64,000 nt of DNA from Spirosoma agri. Its GTDB lineage: Bacteria > Bacteroidota > Bacteroidia > Cytophagales > Spirosomataceae. The number at the start of each line of letters is the position of its first letter. Position 1 is the first letter of the stretch. Of this stretch, positions 45,160-53,410 are shown one piece after another. Location: positions 1,426,001-1,490,000 of the forward strand of contig NZ_JAAGNZ010000001.1 in assembly GCF_010747415.1 (NCBI RefSeq). Reading direction: 5' to 3'. The translations under genes and the position numbers were made by a program. The notes under the pieces were generated by a model. That model saw only the letters and a program-made list of their open reading frames with translations, made no database searches and was not told the DNA's origin.

Positions 45160-47286
45160 TTAAATTTTCATTGATAACGCAATTCGTTTGCGGGTCGTAT
45201 CCACTTCCAGCACTTTTACTTTTACTTTCTGGTACACTTTCACGACCGTTTTCGGATCGGAGACGTATTGGTGCGCCAGTTGCGAAACGTGAACGAGACC
45301 ATCCTGCTTGACGCCAATATCGACAAATGCCCCGAAGGCGGTAATATTGGTGACGACGCCATTGAGCACCATTCCTTCGTGTAGATCGGTTACAGACCGA
45401 ACACGGCTGTCGTATTCAAATACCGAAAGCTGTTCCCGTGGATCACGACCCGGTTTTTCCAACTCAGCGATAATGTCGCGCAGGGTAGGCAAACCCACCG
45501 TCCCGGAAACGTACCGCTCGGGTTGGATTTGTTTGCGCAGTTCGGGTTTCTGAACCAGATCAGCGACGGTGCTCTTCACATCAGCCGCCATCCGCTCAAC
45601 CACCGTGTACCGTTCGGGATGAACGGCGCTATTATCCAGCGGATTTTTTGCCCCTTCGATCCGAAGAAAACCTGCGCACTGTTCGAACGCTTTCGGACCG
45701 AGCCGGGGCACTTTTTTGAGCTGCTCACGCGAGGTAAACGCGCCGTTCTGTGCCCGATAAGCCACAATATTGCCGGCCAGTTGCGGTCCTAAACCCGATA
45801 CATAGCGCAGCAGATAAGCACTAGCCGTATTGAGCGATACGCCAACCTGGTTAACGCAACTTTCCACAACCGTATCCAGGCTGTTCTTCAGATCGGTCTG
45901 GTCAACGTCGTGCTGGTATTGGCCAACGCCAATCGACTTGGGATCAATCTTGACCAGTTCGGCCAGTGGGTCCATCAACCGGCGACCAATGCTAACTGCT
46001 CCCCGCACCGTCACATCGCGGTCGGGAAATTCTTCCCGAGCCACCTCCGACGCTGAATAGATGGATGCCCCCTGTTCGCTGACCATAAAAACAGGTTTCC
46101 CTAGGTTCACGCTCTGAACAAATTCCTCCGTTTCGCGTCCGGCTGTACCGTTGCCGATAGCGATGGCGTCGATCTTGTACTGGGTAACTAGCTTCTGAAT
46201 CTGTTGAACGGCCTGTTGTTTCTGGCTTTCAGATTGAAACAGGTATAGAACGGTATCGGTCAATAAGTTGCCCTGCGCATCCAGACAAACAGTTTTGCAA
46301 CCCGTGCGATAGCCGGGATCGATAGCCAATACACGTTGCTGACCGAGGGGCGAACTGAGCAGGAGCTGGCGCAGGTTGTCCGCAAAAATGACGATAGCTT
46401 CCGTATCCGCTTTTTCTTTCGATCGATTGGCAAACTCGGTTTCGAGCGATGGTTTGAGCAGCCGTTTGTAGCCGTCCCGGATTGCCAGGTTAACCTGCTC
46501 TTTGCAGTCGGCAGCCGCTGACTGGTTGTAGACAAACTGCCGTTCGAGCCGTTCGATAGCGGCTTCTTCGTCGGGACTAACGCTGACGTTCAGAAAGCCT
46601 TCGGTTTCGCCCCGACGGAGCGCCAACAAGCGGTGGGAGGGTACGCGCCGAAGTGGTTCCGCAAAGTCAAAATAGTCTTTAAATTTCGCACCGTCTACGT
46701 CTTTGCCTTTTTTGACAACGGAGCGAATAATAGCTTCCCGCTCAAATAGATTGCGAATACGCTGGCGGGCGTCGGCATCTTCACTGATCCGTTCGGCCAG
46801 AATATCGCGGGCACCCTGCAAGGCATCTTCCAGGGTTGGAACGGCATCGGTCAGATAGCGTTGCGCTGATCGTTGCAGATTCGTTTCCCGCTGGATTAGA
46901 ATGAGGTTAGCGAGTGGTTCGAGTCCCCGTTCAATCGCAATGGTTGCTCTGGTTTTGCGTTTTTGTTTGTAAGGAAGATAAAGGTCTTCAAGTTCGGTCA
47001 GGGAGGCTGTGGCTTCAAGCTTCTTGCGCAGGTCGTCCGTTAGTTTTCCCTGCTCTTCAATGGATTTTAGAACCGCATCCCGGCGTTTATCGAGTTCCAG
47101 TAATTTCTGGTACGTATCTTTAATTTGTCCGATCTGAATTTCGTCGAGCTGTCCGGTGGCTTCTTTCCGGTAGCGGGCAATGAACGGGACAGTAGCTCCA
47201 CCGGTAAGAAGCTCAATCGTAACCGCTACTGACTTGGGGTTCAAACCAAGACGCGCGGCTGTACGCTGTTCGGGTGATTGGGGCAT
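45160..47286 (-). CDS. tex: Tex family S1-domain RNA-binding protein
   Basis: 708 residues. Seen: TVPFIARYRKEATGQLDEIQI in the N-terminal helical region; YLPYKQKRKTRATIAIERGLEPLA; the YqgF/RNase H-like domain (VLAIDPGYRTGCKTVCLD, GNGTAGRETEEFV); a helix-hairpin-helix (QVGVSLNTASAYLLRYVSGLG, LKKVPRLGPKAFEQ); and a C-terminal S1 domain (GMVLNGVVTNITAFGAFVDIGVK). The domain order is complete. Tex is a widely conserved nucleic acid-binding protein affecting transcription. It is a single gene; ATG 47286 is preceded by AT-rich sequence but no clear promoter. Confidence 0.93.
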   Translation of the reverse strand: MPQSPEQRTAARLGLNPKSVAVTIELLTGGATVPFIARYRKEATGQLDEIQIGQIKDTYQKLLELDKRRDAVLKSIEEQGKLTDDLRKKLEATASLTELEDLYLPYKQKRKTRATIAIERGLEPLANLILIQRETNLQRSAQRYLTDAVPTLEDALQGARDILAERISEDADARQRIRNLFEREAIIRSVVKKGKDVDGAKFKDYFDFAEPLRRVPSHRLLALRRGETEGFLNVSVSPDEEAAIERLERQFVYNQSAAADCKEQVNLAIRDGYKRLLKPSLETEFANRSKEKADTEAIVIFADNLRQLLLSSPLGQQRVLAIDPGYRTGCKTVCLDAQGNLLTDTVLYLFQSESQKQQAVQQIQKLVTQYKIDAIAIGNGTAGRETEEFVQSVNLGKPVFMVSEQGASIYSASEVAREEFPDRDVTVRGAVSIGRRLMDPLAELVKIDPKSIGVGQYQHDVDQTDLKNSLDTVVESCVNQVGVSLNTASAYLLRYVSGLGPQLAGNIVAYRAQNGAFTSREQLKKVPRLGPKAFEQCAGFLRIEGAKNPLDNSAVHPERYTVVERMAADVKSTVADLVQKPELRKQIQPERYVSGTVGLPTLRDIIAELEKPGRDPREQLSVFEYDSRVRSVTDLHEGMVLNGVVTNITAFGAFVDIGVKQDGLVHVSQLAHQYVSDPKTVVKVYQKVKVKVLEVDTTRKRIALSMKI

Positions 47287-47476
47287 TGGTGATTAGGTAA
47301 AGCGGTACTTGGTTGAGTGAGCAATTTTGCGAAAAAACTAGTTTTCCTGTGCTTCGGTCGCCCAATTTATGACGTTCGTTCACGGTGGGCTGCCTCAAAC
47401 AGGGCTCGTGCTGGCGGGAATGAACAAAACCAAGTGGCTGGTTCGGGTACTGTTTTATCGAAACTATAGAGCAAAA

Positions 47477-47502
47477 AAAAACATGCCGAGTGGCATGTTT
47501 TT
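47477..47502 (-). terminator. Cold-shock gene terminator
   Basis: 11-bp arms aaaaacatgcc / ggcatgttttt (47477-47487, 47492-47502) followed on the minus strand by a T-run. It lies 29 nt beyond the csp stop. Confidence 0.8.
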
Positions 47503-47530
47503 AACAACTTTTTGTCTTTATATCTTACAA

Positions 47531-47722
47531 TTAAGCTATTTCGACATTAACGGCGTTCAAGCCTTTCTTACCGCGTTCGACATTGAACTTAACTTTGTCG
47601 TTCTCACGGATTTGATCGATGAGGCCAGAAGCGTGTACAAAAATGTCTTCGCCACCTTCATCGGGTTTAATGAAGCCAAACCCTTTGGTTTCATTAAAGA
47701 ATTTTACAGTTCCTGTTTGCAT
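47531..47722 (-). CDS. Cold-shock domain protein
   Basis: 63-residue single CSD, an RNA chaperone. Seen: GTVKFFNETKGFGFIKPDE (RNP1 KGFGFI) and DIFVHASGLID (RNP2). The length and C-terminal KGLNAVNVEIA are typical of Bacteroidetes CspA-type proteins. The -7 element TACATTTG at 47780-47773 (minus strand) gives a leader of about 45 nt that could be structured, as common in cold-shock mRNAs. Confidence 0.95.
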   Translation of the reverse strand: MQTGTVKFFNETKGFGFIKPDEGGEDIFVHASGLIDQIRENDKVKFNVERGKKGLNAVNVEIA

Positions 47723-47772
47723 TGCTTGTGTTAAAAAATTTAAGCGAAGGACGGCACAATAATATTTATTTC

Positions 47773-47780
47773 CAAATGTA
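47773..47780 (-). promoter_or_regulatory. Candidate -7 element of the cold-shock gene
   Basis: TACATTTG (minus strand) about 50 nt upstream of the ATG; no clear TTG at the preferred spacing. Confidence 0.45.
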
Positions 47781-47916
47781 AATGAGGTTTTTCAGCATCA
47801 TTTCGGAAAAATATTTTTGAAAACGTCAGTTTATGCTTGTTTTAGGGGTAAGCAGCCTCTCAGAGCCGTTTTTTCGCTTCCGTTAGGCGCTAAAACACCA
47901 ATAAAAATGAACCGAT

Positions 47917-48147
47917 TTAGGCCAGATAGGGCAGATAAGGCTCTAGCTTGTCGGTGTTGCGGAAAGCGGTAACCTGATTCAGATGGCTGTTGTAGGCATC
48001 GTAGCAAAGCTCGACGTAAAAATCCCGAAAGTTGTAAAGCAGAAAGATGGAATCACCCTCGTATCGGTTCGCCAGAATGTCACCGGCAAAGTAAAGAGTG
48101 TCTAGTTGCTGCTGAGCAGGAAGTTTGGTGAAGTCGGCAGGTTGCAT
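47917..48147 (-). CDS. Small hypothetical protein
   Basis: 76 residues, acidic and aromatic, for example TLYFAGDILANRYEGDSIFLLYNFRDFYVELCYD. No signal peptide, cysteine pair or known domain is seen. Its codon use and length look like a real small Bacteroidetes protein, and no better frame covers the region. It lies between the cold-shock gene and the Gfo/Idh/MocA gene, with about 110 nt separation from the next promoter region. A role in nucleic acid or carbohydrate binding cannot be deduced. Confidence 0.6.
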   Translation of the reverse strand: MQPADFTKLPAQQQLDTLYFAGDILANRYEGDSIFLLYNFRDFYVELCYDAYNSHLNQVTAFRNTDKLEPYLPYLA

Positions 48148-48287
48148 AAAGAACGGGGTTGACAGGCGAAGTACGCAAAAACCCGAAGGTTAGGCAAATC
48201 GTCGCTCCGACTTTATGTGTGACAACTAAAATATAGCTAATGTACAGGTAAAATAGGTTGCTGTCTAACTGTCTACAAGACAAGACT

Positions 48288-48324
48288 ATTTTCAGGATCG
48301 ACAGAACGCATCGATCCTGAAAAT
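48288..48324 (-). terminator. Terminator of the Gfo/Idh/MocA gene
   Basis: 13-bp perfect arms attttcaggatcg / cgatcctgaaaat (48288-48300, 48312-48324) lie just beyond the stop at 48327. Confidence 0.75.
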
Positions 48325-48326
48325 TT

Positions 48327-49424
48327 TTAGCTGATTTTTACCTCCCGGCCAGAGTGGGCAGCGGCATAGATCGCTTCGACAATTTTGATGTCGCGAAGAC
48401 CTTCCTCGCCCGGAGCCAGAACCGGTTTGTTCGCCATGATGGCGGCAGCATCGTCATCCATTTGCATCGTTTGCTGCGATGGAACCTCATACGGGTGCTC
48501 AATGGTGTTTTTACCCCCCCACAAACCCTTCTGCCCGTTATAGGCCGAGTAGGGCTCTATACGCATAGTGCCTTTCGAGCCGATCACATCCAGAAAATTC
48601 ATGTTCATGCCGTAACTGGTCTGAACGGCTGCCCGCGCTCCACTCGGAAACAGTAACTGGGCCATCGTTGTCTCGTCAAGGCCGTTCTTGTACACATCAG
48701 GCCGGGTGGTATATTGCTGGGCTGTCACGGCGATCGGTTCTTCGCCGGTTGCCAGGCGAGCGCCCTGTAATACATAGACGCCCATATCATACATGACGCC
48801 ACCACCCATTTCTTTTTTCTGTTTCCAGTGCGTTGTCCGTGCGTCGTAGTAGCCCGCCGAGCAGCTTACCATCAGGATCTTGCCAATTTTTCCGTCGCGT
48901 AATACCTTCACATACTCCTGCGTATTCGGTTCGTGATGGAGCCGGTACCCCACAGCCAGCGATCGTTTGTTTTTGGCGCAAGCATCAATCATGTTCTGGC
49001 ACTCTTTCGCGGTTACAGCCATCGGTTTTTCCACCCAGACGTGCTTACCCGCTTTGGCCGCTCTGATCACATACTCCTCGTGCATGGACGGCGGCAGAAC
49101 GACATAGACAACATCAATATCGGGGTTATTAGCGATCTGGTCGAATGTCTGGTACGAATAGATATTCTTGTCCGGAATATTGTACTGTTTCTTCCACTTC
49201 TCGGCTTTCTCCGGCGTACCGGTTACGATGCCGGCGAGGTAACAATTTTTGGTTTTCTGGAGGGCCGGGGCCAGTAGATCCGTGCTGTAATAGCCGAGGC
49301 CGACCAGTGCCACGCCAAGTTTGTCTTTGGCAGGACGGGTTGCCGACCAGAGTGCATTCGGTGCGATCGTTGCAGCCACGCCACTAAGGGTAGCCGTATG
49401 CAGGAAGTTTCTGCGAGAGGTCAT
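48327..49424 (-). CDS. Gfo/Idh/MocA family oxidoreductase with Tat signal
   Basis: 365 residues. The N-terminus has an RR motif (SRRNFLHTATLSG) followed by a hydrophobic stretch, a Tat leader. The Rossmann domain has GVALVGLGYYS; VVYVVLPPSMHEEYVIRAAKAGKHVWVEKPMAV includes the EKP signature. The C-terminal domain contains SAGYYDARTTHW and GGGVMYDMGVYVLQ, typical of dimeric dihydrodiol or glucose-fructose-oxidoreductase-like proteins. Likely an exported NAD(P)-linked sugar oxidoreductase. Substrate unknown. Single gene; upstream neighbour is the aguB-like gene in divergent orientation. Confidence 0.88.
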   Translation of the reverse strand: MTSRRNFLHTATLSGVAATIAPNALWSATRPAKDKLGVALVGLGYYSTDLLAPALQKTKNCYLAGIVTGTPEKAEKWKKQYNIPDKNIYSYQTFDQIANNPDIDVVYVVLPPSMHEEYVIRAAKAGKHVWVEKPMAVTAKECQNMIDACAKNKRSLAVGYRLHHEPNTQEYVKVLRDGKIGKILMVSCSAGYYDARTTHWKQKKEMGGGVMYDMGVYVLQGARLATGEEPIAVTAQQYTTRPDVYKNGLDETTMAQLLFPSGARAAVQTSYGMNMNFLDVIGSKGTMRIEPYSAYNGQKGLWGGKNTIEHPYEVPSQQTMQMDDDAAAIMANKPVLAPGEEGLRDIKIVEAIYAAAHSGREVKIS

Positions 49425-49529
49425 AGGTACTGCGTTTGCGGGTCAAGAATTAAGTGGTTAAACTACGAACATCCAGCTACAAACTCTTACTTTTTTACCG
49501 AACCCGCCGGATAAGAGTTTTGTTGGATG

Positions 49530-49562
49530 TTGGCGTTGACACTAAAGAACGTCCTACTTTTG
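49530..49562 (+). promoter_or_regulatory. Candidate promoter abutting the aguB start
   Basis: TTG (49530-49532), 22 nt, TACTTTTG (49555-49562); the -7 element ends 4 nt before ATG 49567, so the transcript may be leaderless or almost so. Confidence 0.5.
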
Positions 49563-49566
49563 TATC

Positions 49567-50439
49567 ATGTCTAAAAAAGTCAATATTGGTTTAGTGCAGA
49601 TGAGTTGCTCGGCCGACGTCGAAGCAAACGTTCAGAAGGCGATCAACGGGATTCGGGAGGCCGCTCAGAAAGGTGCTCAAATCGTTTGTCTTCAGGAGTT
49701 ATTCACCTCGCTGTACTTCTGTGACGTAGAAGATCACCACAATTTTAGTTTGGCCGAAGCCATTCCCGGACCCACGACCGAGCGGTTGGGTAAGCTGGCG
49801 GGGGAGTTAGGCGTCGTCATTGTCGCTTCCCTGTTCGAAAAGCGGGCGCAAGGGCTCTATCACAATACTACAGCTGTTTTGGATGCCGACGGTGCCTATC
49901 TGGGAAAATACCGGAAAATGCACATTCCTGACGATCCGGGGTATTACGAAAAGTTCTACTTTACACCCGGTGACTTGGGCTACAAAGTATTTGATACAAA
50001 ATTCGCCCGTGTTGGCGTTCTGATCTGCTGGGATCAATGGTATCCCGAAGCGGCTCGTATTACGGCCCTGATGGGTGCCGACCTACTGGTTTATCCGACG
50101 GCTATTGGCTGGGATACCAACGAACCCGATCCGGCTCAGAACACCGAACAGTACAACGCCTGGCAAACCATTCAGCGCAGTCATGCCATTGCCAATGGTA
50201 TTCCGGTAGTGGCTGTCAACCGCGTTGGGCGGGAGGCTGATCAGCAATTCTGGGGTGGTTCTTTCGTGTCGAACCCATTTGGCTCGTTGCTCTATCTGGC
50301 CCCACACGATCAGGAGGTCGTGCACGTGCAGGAACTGGATCTGGAGTTATCGGAAAAATACCGGACGACATGGCCTTACTTCCGCGATCGGCGTATCGAC
50401 TCATACCAGCCAATTACAAAACGCTATATTGACGAATAA
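49567..50439 (+). CDS. aguB: N-carbamoylputrescine amidase (nitrilase superfamily)
   Basis: 290 residues converting N-carbamoylputrescine to putrescine, CO2 and ammonia. The nitrilase triad is visible: E44 (CLQELFTS), K117 (KYRKMHIPDDPG), C154 (VLICWDQWYPEA). The KMHIPDDP segment, full length and NTEQYNAWQTIQRSHAIANG, fit AguB better than other omega-amidases. The usual neighbour, agmatine deiminase (aguA), is not in the window; the next gene encodes an unrelated exported protein. The -7 element lies immediately before the ATG. Confidence 0.88.
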   Translation: MSKKVNIGLVQMSCSADVEANVQKAINGIREAAQKGAQIVCLQELFTSLYFCDVEDHHNFSLAEAIPGPTTERLGKLAGELGVVIVASLFEKRAQGLYHNTTAVLDADGAYLGKYRKMHIPDDPGYYEKFYFTPGDLGYKVFDTKFARVGVLICWDQWYPEAARITALMGADLLVYPTAIGWDTNEPDPAQNTEQYNAWQTIQRSHAIANGIPVVAVNRVGREADQQFWGGSFVSNPFGSLLYLAPHDQEVVHVQELDLELSEKYRTTWPYFRDRRIDSYQPITKRYIDE

Positions 50440-50562
50440 ACGGAGCCTTAATTCCCGTCGTCATGCTGCCGTTCGTAGCTATAGACTGCCGCTCGGCCTA
50501 ACCGATAATCTGGCTATAGCCATGAACAAGTTTCTCTCTATAAAACGATCGTGAAGCTACCT

Positions 50563-52179
50563 ATGAAAATAGCTGCCTCTTTTTTAGTAGCCAGTATGGC
50601 TGGTTTAGGCTTTTGGTACGCGCGTCCAGCCCGGCCCGCTGATCCGGTTGCCGTTGCGTTCAAAGGCCAGCTACCCGCTCAAACGCCCATTGCCCCCACG
50701 CCACGCGCCCGGTTCACCCCAACTACCCGCAAAGGCTACTACAATATTGATGTTGTCGGCGATTTCTCATTACCCGCTACGAAGACAGTTACGTTTTGTG
50801 GGGCTGGTCGTAATTTGCACGTTCAGCAGGATCGCACGAAGCTGTTTCGTCGTGGTTTTTCCGCCGTTGATCAAACGCGGATGGTGCCTAACGTCGAAAT
50901 CTGGACCGAGGGCGATCCGCCAAGAAACTGGAAAAGTACGTTGCAGCAAAGTCAGCGGTCATTGATCGTTTACCAGGCTTATTTTGCTAATTCCTTTGGG
51001 CTGCCGTGGGCGAGCAACAGCGAACTGGCCCGTGATGTCACGTACCGCACACCACCCGGTGCCCGTGCTTCGCGAAACACACTCTTTCAGGCATCGACGG
51101 AACTGGGCGGTGGCTGTTACGGCTTTGGTGACTGCGCACCGGGTGCGATGAAAAGTACGTTCGGAAAGATCTTTCTCGACATTGAAAACGAAGGTACGAG
51201 CCGCGGCAATCAGCAGGAACAGGCCAATCTGTACACGTTTATGGCAAAAACGCTGAAAGATAACGTTAGTCCACAGACCGAGATTGGTTCCATCGCACCC
51301 GTACCGCACAACAGTTTTGGCAATTCGAAAGCGGAACATTACATGGCTCAGCCAGACTGGCTCTGGAACACGCCCGCCCGCCAGACCGCTACCAGCAAAC
51401 AGCGCGGCATGCCCGACAATATTGTGGGAAAGTCGTTTGCCGATTACGTAGATTTTCAGATGCCCGGCACGTATTATTTATACCCGGATTTCGATTATGC
51501 TGCCCAGCATACGGGCGATGGTGACCGCCACTGGTTAGCGTCGCTGCTAGCCGAACAGGAAGTCAACCGGAAATTATCGCCGAAGAAACGAATCGCCTGG
51601 CACTGGACATTCAACACCCAAAGCGGAGATTACCCGAATAGCGCCAAAGCCGAGCATCCGGCTCCCCCTGCCGTCGCCGAGGGCATGGCCGTTTTTTACT
51701 GGTTTACCGGTGCGTATGGTGTCTTATTCTGGGATGATCACACGAATCTGGTTCCCGATCAGCCGTCGCCCGCCGATCCGCAGCAGAAAGGGCTTGGTAA
51801 CGACCGCAACTACGCCTGTTATGAGCATTATATTCACGGCCTCTGGCGTCTGTTCAAACACCACGGCGATCTGTTCAATGGTCGCGAAACGTACCTCAAT
51901 GAAGCCACCGAGTGCTCGTATGACGGCGGGAAGACGTGGGTGAGTTATAATGCCAACCAGATCAAAACCCGTGACTTACCGTTTGTTCGGGCTATTGTCA
52001 ACGGCGATCAGATTCTGATAGCGGCCACCAAAGCTTATGCCCGCCCTAACCAAACGACTCAGGTAATGGTGCGGTATATCCAGAACGGCTACACGTTTTA
52101 TACGACCGTTTCGCTCAAAGGCGATGAGATATTTCTGGGACGATCCACTATGAAGCCGGGAACTGGGAGTCGGGGATAA
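50563..52179 (+). CDS. Unidentified exported protein (538 residues)
   Basis: I do not recognise this protein. ATG 50563 (MKIAASFLVASMAGLGF) gives a signal or anchor segment; an upstream GTG at 50551 is possible. After a proline-rich stretch come GYYNIDVVGDFSLP, VEIWTEGDPPRN, LGGGCYGFGDCAPGAMKS, KIFLDIENEGTS (residues about 205-216), TYYLYPDFDYAAQH, RIAWHWTFNTQSGD and VLFWDDHTNLVPDQ. The regular spacing of strand ends with D/E resembles a TIM-barrel glycosidase-like fold, with a C-terminal beta domain (YDGGKTWVSYN). This is an inference from pattern only. Neighbours: aguB upstream, ROK kinase downstream. Confidence 0.55.
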   Translation: MKIAASFLVASMAGLGFWYARPARPADPVAVAFKGQLPAQTPIAPTPRARFTPTTRKGYYNIDVVGDFSLPATKTVTFCGAGRNLHVQQDRTKLFRRGFSAVDQTRMVPNVEIWTEGDPPRNWKSTLQQSQRSLIVYQAYFANSFGLPWASNSELARDVTYRTPPGARASRNTLFQASTELGGGCYGFGDCAPGAMKSTFGKIFLDIENEGTSRGNQQEQANLYTFMAKTLKDNVSPQTEIGSIAPVPHNSFGNSKAEHYMAQPDWLWNTPARQTATSKQRGMPDNIVGKSFADYVDFQMPGTYYLYPDFDYAAQHTGDGDRHWLASLLAEQEVNRKLSPKKRIAWHWTFNTQSGDYPNSAKAEHPAPPAVAEGMAVFYWFTGAYGVLFWDDHTNLVPDQPSPADPQQKGLGNDRNYACYEHYIHGLWRLFKHHGDLFNGRETYLNEATECSYDGGKTWVSYNANQIKTRDLPFVRAIVNGDQILIAATKAYARPNQTTQVMVRYIQNGYTFYTTVSLKGDEIFLGRSTMKPGTGSRG

Positions 52180-52251
52180 GCCGGATCAGAAAAGCGGTTT
52201 TAGAGTGACAAAACAACCGCAACGCTAAAGTAACGCTAAGCAGCACGTCGG

Positions 52252-53193
52252 ATGAATCTTGGTATTGAAATTGGAGGAACGAAGCTACAGGTCGTAACGG
52301 GTGATTCGACGGGTCGGATCGATGCGCGGTTTCGCTATACCGTTGATCCGATACAGGGGGCTGCCGGTATTCTGGCGCAGATCGATGCTACCCTAGCGCA
52401 ATTGACCGAACAACCGCAAACGATCGGCGTAGGCTTTGGCGGACCCGTAGATTGGAAAACGGGGCGTATTGCCACATCGCACCAGATTGGTGGTTGGTCC
52501 GGAGTCAATCTGGCGGGCTGGCTGCGTGAACGGGTTCCGGGAGCAACGGTCCATATCGATAACGATGCCAACGTAGCGGCTCTTGGTGAAGCGGGTAGGG
52601 GTGTTGCTACCGGATTCGATACGGTATTTTACATAACGCTTGGTAGTGGTGTTGGCGGAGGGTTGATTCAGAACGGACAGATCTATCACGGTGCTACGCC
52701 CGGCGAAGCGGAGATCGGGCATTTGTGGCTTGTTCCACCTGACGAATCAGGTTCGCCCGGTCAGACCATTGAGCAGACCATTTCGGGCTGGGCTGTCGAC
52801 GGGCAAATCCGGATGCTGTTACCCCAGTTGCCCGACGATTCTGTCTTGAAAGCCCTTGTTCAACAAGCCCATTCGACTGGTTTTACCGGCGGAGAAGCCC
52901 GCTTTCTGCACCCTGCCTACGAAGCCAGTGACCCCGTTGCCCGGATGTTGATCGAACAGATCGGCTCGGTAGTGGCCCTGGGATTGTCGCATGTCGTGCA
53001 TCTGTTTCACCCCGACGCTATCGTACTTGGGGGCGGACTGTCGCTCATTGGCGAACCGCTTCGGGCGGCTGTCCGGCAGGCATTGCCCCGGTTTATCATG
53101 AACTCATTCCAGCCAGCCCCGCTACTGCTACTGGCGAAACTTGGCGAAGATGCGGTTCCGGTTGGCGCGTTACAGCTGGGAGCCGCCGACTAA
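52252..53193 (+). CDS. ROK family sugar kinase-like protein
   Basis: 313 residues. Seen: GIEIGGTKLQVVTGD (phosphate loop), GVGFGGPVDWKTG, VHIDNDANVAALGEAGRG with the catalytic DNDAN near residue 103, GSGVGGGLIQNG, and GEAEIGHLWL. The usual zinc site CxCGxxGCxE following GH is absent; the corresponding stretch has VPPDESGSPGQTIEQ. The protein therefore belongs to a zinc-free branch of ROK proteins. It probably phosphorylates a hexose (glucose, fructose, mannose or ManNAc type), or is a catalytically modified form. No HTH domain, so it is not a ROK repressor. It is 73 nt downstream of the unidentified exported protein. Confidence 0.82.
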   Translation: MNLGIEIGGTKLQVVTGDSTGRIDARFRYTVDPIQGAAGILAQIDATLAQLTEQPQTIGVGFGGPVDWKTGRIATSHQIGGWSGVNLAGWLRERVPGATVHIDNDANVAALGEAGRGVATGFDTVFYITLGSGVGGGLIQNGQIYHGATPGEAEIGHLWLVPPDESGSPGQTIEQTISGWAVDGQIRMLLPQLPDDSVLKALVQQAHSTGFTGGEARFLHPAYEASDPVARMLIEQIGSVVALGLSHVVHLFHPDAIVLGGGLSLIGEPLRAAVRQALPRFIMNSFQPAPLLLLAKLGEDAVPVGALQLGAAD

Positions 53194-53293
53194 GTGCGGG
53201 CGCGGATGATTGTTGATGCCGTAGTATGAGTCGTAGGCCGCTGCTGAACGTCAATTCGATTTGTATATGGAACAGGGGCTTCGGTAAACAAAC

Positions 53294-53323
53294 TTGCTTT
53301 TGCCGTGCTTACTTGTATTTTTG
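53294..53323 (+). promoter_or_regulatory. Candidate promoter of the OmpA-type gene group
   Basis: TTG (53294-53296), 19 nt, TATTTTTG (53316-53323); transcription would start near 53328, about 80 nt before the OmpA-type ATG. Confidence 0.6.
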
Positions 53324-53410
53324 GCCTTATCAACGTGCTGGCTATAGGGTGATTTCTGCACGCGCACCATCAGACGCCCGGAAAACGCTCGCTGCTTAAT
53401 TGTTAATATT

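Noticed and set aside
47369..47734. Plus-strand ORF of 121 residues opposite the cold-shock gene
   Set aside because: It is antisense to a clear CSD gene and its codons show no protein family pattern.
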